Of a stretch of DNA of 64,000 nt, positions 6,308 to 15,197 are shown piece by piece. The stretch covers positions 2,482,490 through 2,546,489 of the forward strand of contig NZ_LMOB01000001.1 of assembly GCF_001423185.1 (NCBI RefSeq). The letters run 5' to 3'. Position numbers and translations under genes: made by a program. The notes under the pieces are model-generated. The model was not told the origin of the DNA. It worked only from the letters and a program-made list of their open reading frames with translations, and made no database searches. This stretch comes from Plantibacter sp. Leaf314. GTDB taxonomy: Bacteria > Actinomycetota > Actinomycetes > Actinomycetales > Microbacteriaceae. Each line of letters begins with the position of its first letter. Position 1 is the stretch's first letter.

Positions 6308-9163
6308 TCATCGCAGGCGTGCTCCCACCCCACTCGCCGAGCCGGCGGACGCGGCGTCGAGCAGCTCGAGCACGTGGCGGTAGTCCTCGCCGGTCGCTCG
6401 GGTCATGCCGAGTTCGCAGGTGCGGTTGCACGATGCGTGCGCGTCGGCACCGATGGCCGCGACTTCAGCGGCCTCGGCCTTCGTCGCAGAGGCGGTGAGC
6501 TCCGGGTGCAGCATGCCGCGGTCGCCCGCGAACGCGCAGCAGCCCCAGTCGTCGGGCACGTGCACGCGCTCGGCGACGGCCTCGCCGATCAGCACCAGGT
6601 CGGGGTCGAGCCCCATCTGCCGGGAGGAGCAGGTCGGGTGCAGGACCAACTGCTCGATGCGGGCGTCGACCTCGACCCGCGGCAGGATCTCGCGGGCGGC
6701 GAAGGCCACCGCGTCCTCCATCACGACGCCACTCGCGCTGAGCAGCTTCGCGAAACCCTCCGTGCAGCTCGACGCGTCGCTCACGACCACCAGACCACTG
6801 TCGGCGACCGCCGCTCGGACGCGCTCGACCGTGCGCTGCTCGTTCACCGCCGCCCCGGACGCGAAGCCCTTCGACGACCACGGCGTCCCGCAGCAGATCG
6901 ACTCGACACCGTCAGGCACGATCATCTGCAGGCCCGCACGCTCCAAGAGGCGCGTGAAAGCGCCCATGACACCGTCGCCCCCGTCCGCCGCGCCAAACAT
7001 GCTGTTCACGCACGCCGGAACGTAGATGCCGACCGTCGGACCGTCCGCTGCACCGACCGTCCGACCGAGCGCCTTCCGCGAGCGCCCGCCGCCCGGCAGG
7101 TCACCGGAGTACTTGGGCACGGTGTCCGCGCCGAGCACGGCCCTGGCGACATCCGTCACCGCGCCGACCACGGGAGCCGGCAACAGCTTCGCGCCAGAGA
7201 GCGCGACCGAACCGATCCTCGTGGCCGGCCCCCAGCCGACAGCCGCCGCCTTCCACCCCGCCGCGGGGACCGGAGCCGCATCCTCGCGTCGCAGCCGCTT
7301 GACCAGGGCGCCGGTGTTGATCTGGACCGGGCACGCGGTCTGACACATGCCGTCGACCGCGCAGGTCTGCACGCCGGCGTAGTCGTAGTCGTCCGCCAGC
7401 TCCTCGGCCAGCGCGATGTCGCCGCGGGCCCGGGCGGACTCCTCGGCCCGGCGCACGACGATGCGCTGCCGCGGCGTGAGCGTCAGGTCGCGACTCGGGC
7501 AGACGGGCTCGCAGTACCCGCACTCCACACAGCGGTCGACCTCTTCCTCGACCGTCGGCTGCAGCTTGATCCCGCGGAGGTGTGCCTCCGGGTCCTCGTC
7601 GATGAGCACACCGGGGTTCATCACGCCGGCCGGATCCACGAGCCGCTTGAGCTCGAGCATCACGCCGTAGAGCTCGTCGCCGTACTGCCGACGGACGTAC
7701 GGTGCCATGGCGCGCCCCGTGCCGTGCTCCGCCTTCAGGTTGCCGCCCGCGTCGAGGACGAGGTCGACCATCTGCTCCGTGAACGCGACGAACCGACCGA
7801 GCGCGGCGTCGCCCTCGAAGCGGTCGGTGAGCATGAAGTGGATGTTGCCGTCCTTCGCGTGGCCGAAGATGACCGAGTCGCGATAGGCGTGCTGCTCGAA
7901 GAGCTCCTGCAGGCTGGCGCAGGTGTCGGCGAGGGCCGCCGTGGGGACGACGATGTCCTCGAGCAGCGCCGTCGTGCCGGAGGGACGGGCACCGGCGACC
8001 GAGGCGTAGAGCCCCTTGCGGAGCGCCCACGCACGCGCACGCTGGGACGCGTCACTCGTGAACGCCACCGGTGCATGCACGTCGAGACCGTTGAGGAACG
8101 TGCCGCCCGCGGTCGCGCGGTCCCTGAGGTCCACGGCGTCACCGGACCGGTACTCGACGAGGAGGGCCGCGTGATCCTGCGGCGTGAACCCCTGGATCTC
8201 CGCAGGGCTCCCGGGGAGCCGCTGCCCGACCGTCAACGAGGTCGCGTCCATGAGTTCGAGCGTCGCCGCGCCGGACGCCACCAACTCCGGCAGCGCGCGC
8301 GTCGCCGCGTCGAGCGAGGGGAACACGGCCAACGCCGTGGACACCAGCGGCAGGACGGGAACGGTGCGGAAGGTCGCCTCGGCGACGAACGCGAGCGTGC
8401 CCTCCGAACCGATGAGCAGGTGCTGGAGGACGTCGACGGGGGAGTCGAAGTCGAGGAAGGCGTTGATCCCGTAGCCCATGGTGTTCTTCAGCGAGAACTG
8501 GCGCTCGATGGACGCGACGGACGCCGGGTCGGACCGCACCCGCCGTTGCAGCCGCTCGATGCCCTCGGAGAGTTCCGGTTCGGCGTCGTGCAGCTGACGG
8601 TCTGCCGTGGGATCGGCCGTGTCGATCGTCGTGCCGGACGGGAGTACGAACACCATCGACTCCAGCGTCCGGTAGGTGTTCTCGTCGATCCCGCAGGCCA
8701 TGCCGCTCGAGTTGTTCGCGATGACGCCGCCGATCGTGCACGCCACCTCGCTCGCCGGGTCGGGGCCGAGGCGGTAGCCGAGTCGCGTCAGGCGGGCGTT
8801 CACCTGGGCCACCGTCACCCCGGGCTGCACGCGGACACGCTTGCCGCCGTCGAGGACCTCGATGGACTTGAACCGCTGCCTCGTGTCGATGACGAACCCG
8901 GAGCCCGACGCCTGGCCGGAGAGGCTGGTGCCGCCGGACCGGAACGTGACCGGAGCTGCGGAACGGCTCGCGGCCCGCAGGATCGCGGCGACCTCGGCCG
9001 CGCTCTCCGCGATGACGACGGCCTCCGGCGTGAGGAGGTAGTGCGAGGCGTCACCGGCGTAGGCGGCACGGTCGATCGCGCGGGTCCGGATGCGGGCGGG
9101 ATCGCCGACGGCCTCGCCGATGGCCTGGGTGGCGGAGGATGGGACGGTGGTCGGGTGTGCCAC
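6308..9163 (-). CDS. D-lactate dehydrogenase, FAD plus Fe-S type (Dld-II-like)
   Basis: This 951-residue, three-part enzyme begins with an N-terminal FAD_binding_4 domain (residues ~45-220, with FRSGGTSLSGQASG), continues with the FAD-oxidase_C domain (to ~520, ending in GNLKAEHGTGRAMAP), and ends with an iron-sulfur part. That part carries CVECGYCEPVCPSRDLTLT near 545 and a second ferredoxin-like CQTACPV near 610, followed by CCG-type cysteine domains (SICCGTPWSSKG, CCAFAGDRG). This layout matches Dld-II/YdiJ-type D-2-hydroxyacid dehydrogenases that pass electrons to the respiratory chain. The substrate is inferred; D-2-hydroxyglutarate is an alternative. GTG start at 9163 with AGAAGGA upstream. 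It is transcribed alone, ending close to a gene-free 170 bp. Confidence 0.88.
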   Translation of the reverse strand: MAHPTTVPSSATQAIGEAVGDPARIRTRAIDRAAYAGDASHYLLTPEAVVIAESAAEVAAILRAASRSAAPVTFRSGGTSLSGQASGSGFVIDTRQRFKSIEVLDGGKRVRVQPGVTVAQVNARLTRLGYRLGPDPASEVACTIGGVIANNSSGMACGIDENTYRTLESMVFVLPSGTTIDTADPTADRQLHDAEPELSEGIERLQRRVRSDPASVASIERQFSLKNTMGYGINAFLDFDSPVDVLQHLLIGSEGTLAFVAEATFRTVPVLPLVSTALAVFPSLDAATRALPELVASGAATLELMDATSLTVGQRLPGSPAEIQGFTPQDHAALLVEYRSGDAVDLRDRATAGGTFLNGLDVHAPVAFTSDASQRARAWALRKGLYASVAGARPSGTTALLEDIVVPTAALADTCASLQELFEQHAYRDSVIFGHAKDGNIHFMLTDRFEGDAALGRFVAFTEQMVDLVLDAGGNLKAEHGTGRAMAPYVRRQYGDELYGVMLELKRLVDPAGVMNPGVLIDEDPEAHLRGIKLQPTVEEEVDRCVECGYCEPVCPSRDLTLTPRQRIVVRRAEESARARGDIALAEELADDYDYAGVQTCAVDGMCQTACPVQINTGALVKRLRREDAAPVPAAGWKAAAVGWGPATRIGSVALSGAKLLPAPVVGAVTDVARAVLGADTVPKYSGDLPGGGRSRKALGRTVGAADGPTVGIYVPACVNSMFGAADGGDGVMGAFTRLLERAGLQMIVPDGVESICCGTPWSSKGFASGAAVNEQRTVERVRAAVADSGLVVVSDASSCTEGFAKLLSASGVVMEDAVAFAAREILPRVEVDARIEQLVLHPTCSSRQMGLDPDLVLIGEAVAERVHVPDDWGCCAFAGDRGMLHPELTASATKAEAAEVAAIGADAHASCNRTCELGMTRATGEDYRHVLELLDAASAGSASGVGARLR

Positions 9164-9265
9164 GAGGCTTCCTTCTCGAGATCGGGCGTCAGCGGCGCGC
9201 GGGGATGCGGGTGCAGGATCGCGACGCCTCAGGTGGATGGAGCGTCATCGGCCATCGCCCGACCC

Positions 9266-10051
9266 TCATTCGAAGCGTTGCCACTCCGGCCGGTTGTCGT
9301 AGGTGTAGCGATAGTAGTCCGCCAGCTTGAGTCGCGACGCCGCGGCCTCGTCGACGATGACGGTCGCGTGCTCGTGCAGCTGCAGCGCGGACCCGGGAAC
9401 GAAGGAACTCAGCGGTCCTTCCACCGAGGCCGCGATGGCCTCCGCCTTCCCGGCACCCTGCGCGACGAGCACGAGTTCGCGGGCCTCGAGGATGGTGCCG
9501 AGCCCCTGGGTCATGCAGTGGGTGGGCACCTGGTCGAGCGAGTCGAAGAACCGCGCGTTGTCCTCGCGGGTCTTCGGCGCCAGGGTCTTGATCCGCGTGC
9601 GCGAGGCGAACGACGAGGTGGGCTCGTTGAACCCGACGTGTCCGTTCGCGCCGATTCCGAGGATCTGCACGTCGATACCGCCGGCCTCGGCGATGGCGCG
9701 GTCGTACTCCTGCGCGGCGGCCGCGAGGTCGGCGGCTCGGCCGTCGGGGACGCGGACGCGCGACGGGTCGAAGCCGAGCGGGCCGACCACCTCGCGGGCG
9801 ATCACGTTGGCGTACGACTCGGGGTGCTCCGCCGGGATGCCGACGTACTCGTCCAGCGCGAACCCGCGGGCACCGGCGAACGACAGCGAGCCCGCCTGGA
9901 CGCGACGCGCCAGCTCGGTGTAGATGCCCTGGGGGCTGGAACCGGTCGCCAGGCCGATGACCGGCTCAGGCCGTCCGGCCACGATCGACGCGATCTTCGC
10001 GCCGGCGACCCGACCGACCTCGGCTGCGTCGGGAAGGATGATGATCTCCAC
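9266..10051 (-). CDS. nagB: Glucosamine-6-phosphate deaminase NagB
   Basis: This 261-residue cytosolic enzyme converts glucosamine 6-phosphate to fructose 6-phosphate and ammonia. Visible hallmarks are the phosphate loop GLATGSSPQGIY, the active-site stretch GFALDEYVGI (with the general-base Asp) and GIGANGHVGFNEPTSSF with its catalytic His. Length is normal for the family. Start is the GTG at 10051 with AGAGGA six bases upstream; open frame continues upstream but overlaps murQ in another frame. It is the last gene of the leftward operon (20 bp after murQ) and completes conversion of recycled amino sugars into glycolysis. Confidence 0.95.
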   Translation of the reverse strand: MEIIILPDAAEVGRVAGAKIASIVAGRPEPVIGLATGSSPQGIYTELARRVQAGSLSFAGARGFALDEYVGIPAEHPESYANVIAREVVGPLGFDPSRVRVPDGRAADLAAAAQEYDRAIAEAGGIDVQILGIGANGHVGFNEPTSSFASRTRIKTLAPKTREDNARFFDSLDQVPTHCMTQGLGTILEARELVLVAQGAGKAEAIAASVEGPLSSFVPGSALQLHEHATVIVDEAAASRLKLADYYRYTYDNRPEWQRFE

Positions 10052-10071
10052 GGTGGTCCTCTCGTTCCTGT

Positions 10072-10992
10072 TCAGGCGCTCGCAGCAGCGGACACGGCCG
10101 CGCGGACGTCGCCGTCGTTCGCTTCGAGCAGGCGTGTCGCCGTCGCGGCGTCGACGTCGGCGAGGAGCATGACGACGGCCGTCTTGGCGTGTGACCCGGC
10201 CTGTTCCAGGGCGGCGTCCGCGACGGCGCGGTCCGCTCCGGTGGCGTCGGCGACGATCCGCTGCGCGCGGTCGACGAGCTTCTCGTTCGTGGGCCGCACG
10301 TCCACCATGAGGTTGGAGTAGACCTTGCCCGAGCGCACCATGCTCGCGGTGGAGAGCATGTTGCACACGAGCTTCTGCGCGGTCCCGGCCTTGAGTCGGG
10401 TCGAACCCGTCAGTGCCTCGGGGCCGGTCATGACCTCGATGGCGATCTCGGCCTCGGCACCGATCCGCGAGCCCGTGTTGCAGGACACCGCGATGGTCGC
10501 TGCGCCCAGCTGTCGGGCGTACCGCAGGCCGCCGATGACGTAGGGGGTGCGACCACTGGCTGCGAGCCCGACGACCACGTCCGTGGGTCGGAGCTCGGCT
10601 GCGCGGAGTTCCGCGGCACCGAGTTCGATGTCGTCCTCAGCACCTTCGACGGCGACCACGAACGCGTTCTCGCCGCCGGCGATGAGCCCGATCACTTCGG
10701 AGGGGTCGGTGCCGAACGTCGGCGGGCACTCGACCGCGTCGAGCAGGCCGATCCGACCGCTCGTCCCGGCGCCCAGGTAGATGAGGCGCCCGCCGTTCCG
10801 TCGTGCCTCCGTGATGCGTTCCACGGCGCGGGCGATGTCCGGCAGTTCCGCGCGGACCGCACCCGCGACGAGCCGATCCTCGTCGTTGATGACCTCGAGC
10901 AGCCGAAGCGTGTCGAGGGTGTCGAGGTCGATCGTGCGCGGGTTGCGCCCCTCCGTCGAGAGTGCGGCCAGGGTACTCGAGGTCTCAGGCAC
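10072..10992 (-). CDS. murQ: N-acetylmuramic acid 6-phosphate etherase MurQ
   Basis: This 306-residue SIS-fold enzyme cleaves the lactyl ether of MurNAc 6-phosphate, giving GlcNAc 6-phosphate and D-lactate. The family pattern is clear: TEGRNPRTIDLDTLDTL at the N-terminus, IYLGAGTSGRIGLLDAVECPPTFG (SIS substrate loop, shown with catalytic Glu in DAVE), and MLSTASMVRSGKVYSNLMVD. GTG start at 10992 with GGAGG seven bases upstream. It follows anmK in the same direction. The released D-lactate could feed the D-lactate dehydrogenase gene at 6308, a link suggested by position only. A GlcNAc-6-phosphate deacetylase (NagA), needed between MurQ and NagB, is not in this window. Confidence 0.95.
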   Translation of the reverse strand: MPETSSTLAALSTEGRNPRTIDLDTLDTLRLLEVINDEDRLVAGAVRAELPDIARAVERITEARRNGGRLIYLGAGTSGRIGLLDAVECPPTFGTDPSEVIGLIAGGENAFVVAVEGAEDDIELGAAELRAAELRPTDVVVGLAASGRTPYVIGGLRYARQLGAATIAVSCNTGSRIGAEAEIAIEVMTGPEALTGSTRLKAGTAQKLVCNMLSTASMVRSGKVYSNLMVDVRPTNEKLVDRAQRIVADATGADRAVADAALEQAGSHAKTAVVMLLADVDAATATRLLEANDGDVRAAVSAAASA

Positions 10993-11058
10993 GATGGGCC
11001 CTCCGTTCTGGGTCTGACGGCGTGCGGCCGTCGAGGGGATCCGGGGTCGTGTCGGCGC

Positions 11059-12222
11059 TCATGCTTCGAACCGTAGCCCCCGCGGCGGCCCGTCGAGGGT
11101 GCGTGCCGGAAGGACGCGTCCGGGGACGATCGCGCCGAGCACGCTGCCGTGCGAGGCGCCGGTGGCTGAGGGCAGGGATCCCGCCTGTCCGTTCACCGTC
11201 AGGAAGCCGAGGACGGCGAAGGCGAGCGCCTCCTTCGCGTCGGACGGGAGCCCGGCGTCGTCGCTGATCACGACCTCGGCATCGGGGAGGGCCGCGCGGA
11301 TGCGTGCGACGAGCTGCGGGTTGCGGACCCCGCCGCCGGCGAGGATGACGCGTTCGACCCCGCGGACCGCGTCGGCCACGGTCCGGGCGGTCAGCTCGGT
11401 CAGGGTCGCGACCAGATCCTCCACGGGCAGCGTCGGACGCCCGGCGAGCTGCTGCCGCAGGTACGCGAGGTGGAAGAGTTCCTTGCCCGTCGACTTCGGT
11501 GCGGACCGCTCGTAGTACGGCTCGCGGAGTAGCAGCTCGAGGGTCTCCTCGTGGACGGTGCCGCGCGCGGCGAGTTCACCGTCGGCGTCGTACTGCCGGG
11601 CGCCACCCGTGTGCTCGGCGACGACCGCGTCGATGAGGGCGTTCGCGGGTCCGCTGTCGAACGCGATCGGATCCGTTCCCGGGCGCACGATGGTCGCGTT
11701 CGCGATGCCGCCGAGGTTGACGGCTGCGGCGGTCCCACCCGCGAGCCAGAGGGCGTCGATCATGCTCACGAGCGGGGCACCCTGGCCGCCGGCCGCGACG
11801 TCGCGCGAACGGAGGTCGGCGACGACGGTCACGCCGGTGCGTTCGGCGATCCAGGCAGGCTGACCGAGCTGGAGGGTGCCCTCCACCCGGCCGTCCTCGA
11901 CCCAGTGGTACATGGTCTGGCCGTGGGAGACGATCAGATCGGCGTCGCCATCGCACAGCTCGGCGACGGCCCGGACCGCGAGGTCGGCGAACGCCTGGCC
12001 GATCCGGGTGTCCAGGCGGCAGACGTCCTCGACGCTCGTTGCCGCGGGCGGGAGGGCTGCGGTGATCATGGCCCGCAGCTCCGGCTCGTACCCGGCGGTG
12101 ATGAGGCCGAGTGGGCGGACGACGAGGGTGTCGCCGTCGACGCTGATCTCCGCGGCGGCCGCGTCGATCGCGTCGTGCGAGGTGCCCGACATGAGGCCGA
12201 TGACACGCACTGGCCGGGTCAC
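11059..12222 (-). CDS. anmK: Anhydro-N-acetylmuramic acid kinase AnmK
   Basis: This 387-residue ASKHA-fold kinase opens the 1,6-anhydro ring of anhydro-MurNAc while phosphorylating it, giving MurNAc 6-phosphate for MurQ. Motifs: VIGLMSGTSHDAIDAA at the N-terminus (phosphate-1 loop), SHGQTMYHW, VNLGGIANAT and the nucleotide-binding LAGGGVRNPQLV. The GTG start at 12220-12222 overlaps the TGA of the transporter gene by four bases (GTGA), so the two are translationally coupled. The open frame continuing upstream is a shadow of the transporter. Confidence 0.95.
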   Translation of the reverse strand: MTRPVRVIGLMSGTSHDAIDAAAAEISVDGDTLVVRPLGLITAGYEPELRAMITAALPPAATSVEDVCRLDTRIGQAFADLAVRAVAELCDGDADLIVSHGQTMYHWVEDGRVEGTLQLGQPAWIAERTGVTVVADLRSRDVAAGGQGAPLVSMIDALWLAGGTAAAVNLGGIANATIVRPGTDPIAFDSGPANALIDAVVAEHTGGARQYDADGELAARGTVHEETLELLLREPYYERSAPKSTGKELFHLAYLRQQLAGRPTLPVEDLVATLTELTARTVADAVRGVERVILAGGGVRNPQLVARIRAALPDAEVVISDDAGLPSDAKEALAFAVLGFLTVNGQAGSLPSATGASHGSVLGAIVPGRVLPARTLDGPPRGLRFEA

Positions 12223-13556
12223 TTGCGCAGCTCCGTCCGGTGCGCGTTCCCTCGGAGGGTGCCGATCGCGATCGCGCTCACCACGCACGTCGCCATCACG
12301 TAGTACGCCGGCACGTCGAGGTCGCCAGTGGAGGCGATCAGTGAGGTGATGATGAGGCCGGCGCTGCCCGAGAACACGGCGTTCGAGATCGAGTACGACA
12401 ACCCGAGGCCGGTGTAGCGGACGGAGGTGGGGAACATCTCGGCGAGCATGGCCGGGCCGGGGCCCGCGATCATGCCGACGACGGCTCCGGCGACGAACAC
12501 GGCGAGCCCGTGGATCCCGACCCCGAGGTCCGGGTTCTGGAGCACGTTGAGCAGGGGTAGCGCGAGGATGACGATGAGGCCGGTGCCGGTGAGCATCACC
12601 CAGCGGCGTCCGATCTTGTCCGACAGCCATCCGGCCGGGAGGATCGTCGCGGCGAATCCGGCGTTCGCGAGCACGGTCGAGATCAGGGCCTCCTGGAACG
12701 ACGCGTTGAGGCTGCTCTGCAGGTAGGAGGGCATGACGACGAGGAAGGTGTACCCCGCGGCGGACCATCCCATGAGGCGGCCGATGCCGAGGAGGATCGC
12801 CTTCGCGGTCGCCGCAGCGCCGGCACGGACGACCGGCTGCGTCGCAGCCTTGGCGGTGTCGGAGCCGTCGGTGCCCGAGGCGGTGATCTGCTGGAACTCC
12901 GGCGTCTCCTCGAGCTTGAGGCGGAGGAACAGGGCGACCGCGCCGAGCGGGATCGCGAGGAGGAAGGCGATCCGCCAGCCCCACGCCGCCAGATCCGCTT
13001 CGGACAGGACGGCCGACAACAGCGCGACGGTTCCCGCGCCGCCGAGGAGGCCGAGCGCAACGGTGAACGACTGCCAGGAGCCGTAGAGTCCGCGCTTGCC
13101 CGCAGGTGCGAACTCGGTCATGACCGAGACGGCCCCGCCGAACTCGCCACCCGCGGAGAGCCCCTGGAGGATGCGCACGAGCGTGAGCAGGATCGGAGCC
13201 GCGACACCGATCGACGCGTACGTCGGGAGGATGCCGATGAGGGCGGTCGCTCCGGACATCAGCACCAGGACGAGGATGAGCGTCGGCTTCCGACCGATCC
13301 GGTCGCCGATCCGGCCGAACAGGGCCGCACCCACCGGGCGGAAGAAGAAGGCGATGGCGAAGGACGCGTACGTCGCGATGAGCGACTCGATACCCGTCTG
13401 CTCGCCGTCGCTGAAGAACTGGGCCGCGAGGATCGTGGCGAGGAACCCGTAGATCCCGAACTCGTACCACTCGATGAAGTTGCCGACGCTGCCGGCCACG
13501 ATGGCGCGACGCCGGGCGGCGCTGCTGATCGTGATGGGCGGTGTGGAGCTGGTCAC
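12219..13556 (-). CDS. MFS transporter, MHS subfamily, probable muropeptide/amino-sugar uptake
   Basis: This 445-residue, 12-helix major facilitator belongs to the metabolite:H+ symporter group. It has SVGNFIEWYEFGIYGFLA at the first helix, FGRIGDRIGRKPTL between helices 2 and 3, LVRILQGLSAGGEFGGAVS in helix 4, and LSDKIGRRWVM in the second half. GTG start at 13556 follows GGGAGG. It is first in the operon with anmK, murQ and nagB and overlaps anmK by 4 bp, so MurNAc, anhydro-MurNAc or a related wall sugar is the likely substrate. That is inference from context: MHS proteins with similar sequence carry organic acids and osmolytes. Confidence 0.85.
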   Translation of the reverse strand: MTSSTPPITISSAARRRAIVAGSVGNFIEWYEFGIYGFLATILAAQFFSDGEQTGIESLIATYASFAIAFFFRPVGAALFGRIGDRIGRKPTLILVLVLMSGATALIGILPTYASIGVAAPILLTLVRILQGLSAGGEFGGAVSVMTEFAPAGKRGLYGSWQSFTVALGLLGGAGTVALLSAVLSEADLAAWGWRIAFLLAIPLGAVALFLRLKLEETPEFQQITASGTDGSDTAKAATQPVVRAGAAATAKAILLGIGRLMGWSAAGYTFLVVMPSYLQSSLNASFQEALISTVLANAGFAATILPAGWLSDKIGRRWVMLTGTGLIVILALPLLNVLQNPDLGVGIHGLAVFVAGAVVGMIAGPGPAMLAEMFPTSVRYTGLGLSYSISNAVFSGSAGLIITSLIASTGDLDVPAYYVMATCVVSAIAIGTLRGNAHRTELRK

Positions 13557-13600
13557 GGGACCTCCCTTGGTTCCTGGATCGTGCTCGGGGCTTTGCCACA

Positions 13601-13636
13601 AAGATACACGGTCAGACGAGGGATGGTACTTTCCAT
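13601..13636 (-). promoter_or_regulatory. Candidate promoter and operator of the murein-recycling operon
   Basis: In the 134-bp divergent gap, TATCTT (complement of 13601-13606) can serve as -10 for the leftward operon. About 17 bp upstream lies ATGG-TACTTT-CCAT (13623-13636), a short palindrome sitting where the -35 should be. The RpiR-type protein encoded at 13691 is the natural candidate binder. Arms are only 4 bp, so confidence is limited. Confidence 0.35.
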
Positions 13637-13690
13637 ACCTGTCGTCGGCCGGTGCCGACGGTACAGTGATGACCGACGAGGGGAGCACGC

Positions 13691-14578
13691 ATGGGAGCAG
13701 ACGGCCGCAGAGCGCGGGCGGTGTCCACCGAGGTGCGCGCTCGTCTCGAAGAACTCCGCCCCTCGGAGCGCCGCATCGCGGAGTCGCTCCTGGCCGACCC
13801 GGGCGCGTTCGCAACGCGGTCGGTCGCGGAGATCGCGGAGGAGGCGTCCACCTCGACGACGACGGTCGTGCGGTTCACGCGGAAGATCGGCTACGACCGC
13901 TTCAAGGACTTCCGGCACGACCTGACCGAGGAGAACCTCCGCGAGCGGCTCGCCCTGGCCGGCACGAACGCCCAATCGCCCGACATCGTCGCCGGCGACA
14001 GCCTCGACGACATCGTCGCGAAGGTCGCCGCGAACGAGTCCCTCTCGATCGCCGACACCGCCCAGGCCCTCGACACCGAAGCCCTCACGCGCGCAGCGGC
14101 AGCGGTCGCCGGCGCTCGCCGCGTCGACATCTTCGGCGTCGGAGCGAGCTCGATCGTCGCCGTCGACCTCCAGCGCAAGCTCTCCCGCATCGGCCGCGTC
14201 GCACTCGAATGGCCCGACTCGCACGCGGCCTGGACGGCTGCCGCGATCCTCGACGAGCAGTCGGTCGCCGTCGCCATCTCGCACTCCGGAGCGACCTCCG
14301 ACACCGTCGACTTCCTCCGTCTCGCGGCTCGCTCCGGCGCGACGACGATCGCGATCACGAACCATGCGGAGTCGGCGCTGGCGAACGGCGCGGACATCGT
14401 GCTCCAGACGGCCGCCCGGGAGACCGCGTTCCGGTCGGGGGCGCTCGGAAGTCGGATCGCGCAGCTCATGGTCGTCGACTGCCTCTTCATCGGCGTCGCC
14501 CAGGTCGACTACGAGGCGTCCACGGCGGCCCTGCAGCGCACCTTCGACGCGGTGCGGGAGCGTCGCACCTCCGAGTGA
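13691..14578 (+). CDS. RpiR/MurR-type regulator with SIS domain
   Basis: This 295-residue protein has an HTH_6 domain (residues ~10-85, RSVAEIAEEASTSTTTVVRFTRKIGYDRFKDF) and a C-terminal sugar-phosphate isomerase (SIS) domain (~120-270, with IFGVGASSIVAVDLQRKL and AISHSGATSDTVDFL). Proteins of this type sense phosphosugars. E. coli MurR, of the same family, represses murQ and is relieved by MurNAc 6-phosphate. Its divergent position beside the transporter-anmK-murQ-nagB operon makes it the likely controller. The ligand is inferred to be MurNAc 6-phosphate or GlcNAc 6-phosphate. Confidence 0.9.
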   Translation: MGADGRRARAVSTEVRARLEELRPSERRIAESLLADPGAFATRSVAEIAEEASTSTTTVVRFTRKIGYDRFKDFRHDLTEENLRERLALAGTNAQSPDIVAGDSLDDIVAKVAANESLSIADTAQALDTEALTRAAAAVAGARRVDIFGVGASSIVAVDLQRKLSRIGRVALEWPDSHAAWTAAAILDEQSVAVAISHSGATSDTVDFLRLAARSGATTIAITNHAESALANGADIVLQTAARETAFRSGALGSRIAQLMVVDCLFIGVAQVDYEASTAALQRTFDAVRERRTSE

Positions 14579-14662
14579 CGTCCGCGTCGGCCGCATGTCG
14601 GTCGGTGCCGAGGTTCGTTCCCGGAGGGTGTGAACGCTCGATCGGTGAGTAGCATGCGGGTC

Positions 14663-15109
14663 ATGGCAATCAAGCTGGAGAACGTCGGGATCGCCGTCCG
14701 GGACATCGAGGAGGCCATCTCCTTCTTCGTCGATCTCGGGCTCGAGGTCGCGGGGCGGGACACCATCAGTGGCGACTGGGCGGACACCGCGGTCGGTCTC
14801 GACGGCAACCACGCCAAGATCGCCGTCCTCAAGACGCCGGATGGTCATGGGCAGATCGAGCTGTTCGAGTACCTGCACCCGGATGCGATCGAGACGGAAC
14901 CGACAGCGCCCAACGAGATCGGCATGCACCGCGTCGCCTTCTCGGTCGACGACATCGACGTCGCCCTCGCCACGGCGGCTCGACACGGGTGCTACCCGCT
15001 TCGTGGTGTGGCGAACTACCAGGACGTCTACAAACTCACCTACCTGCGTGGCCCGAGCGGCATCCTGGTGATGCTCGCCCAGGACCTGACGAAGACCGAA
15101 CCGCGCTGA
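14663..15109 (+). CDS. VOC-family (glyoxalase/dioxygenase fold) protein
   Basis: This 148-residue protein contains paired beta-alpha-beta-beta-beta modules: KLENVGIAVRDIEEAISFFVDLGLEV at the start and GMHRVAFSVDDIDVALATA in the middle, ending in LRGPSGILVMLAQDL. His8-less variants are common; likely metal ligands are in the QIELFEYL strand (Glu) and GMHRVAF (His). Members include glyoxalase I, epimerases and antibiotic-binding proteins, and the substrate cannot be told. I place the start at ATG 14663 because TAGCAT lies seven bases upstream (leaderless layout). ATG 14654 is an alternative. Confidence 0.8.
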   Translation: MAIKLENVGIAVRDIEEAISFFVDLGLEVAGRDTISGDWADTAVGLDGNHAKIAVLKTPDGHGQIELFEYLHPDAIETEPTAPNEIGMHRVAFSVDDIDVALATAARHGCYPLRGVANYQDVYKLTYLRGPSGILVMLAQDLTKTEPR

Positions 15110-15197
15110 GCGGCACCCTGCCGGACGGCGGTGCCGGCGTCTGGACGCACCAGATCCGCACTGGACAGGCTGGGCGCTCCTCGCCAAGGTGGGAGGG

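Noticed and set aside
6374..10321. A 1315-codon open frame on the + strand opposite the D-lactate dehydrogenase and nagB/murQ genes
   Set aside because: Arg/Asp/Gly/Val-rich antisense shadow of high-GC genes; the minus-strand products match known families in full.
11059..13599. Apparent 846-codon fusion of transporter region and AnmK
   Set aside because: The AnmK start at GTG 12222 overlaps the transporter stop by four bases; the upstream part is an out-of-frame shadow of the MFS gene.
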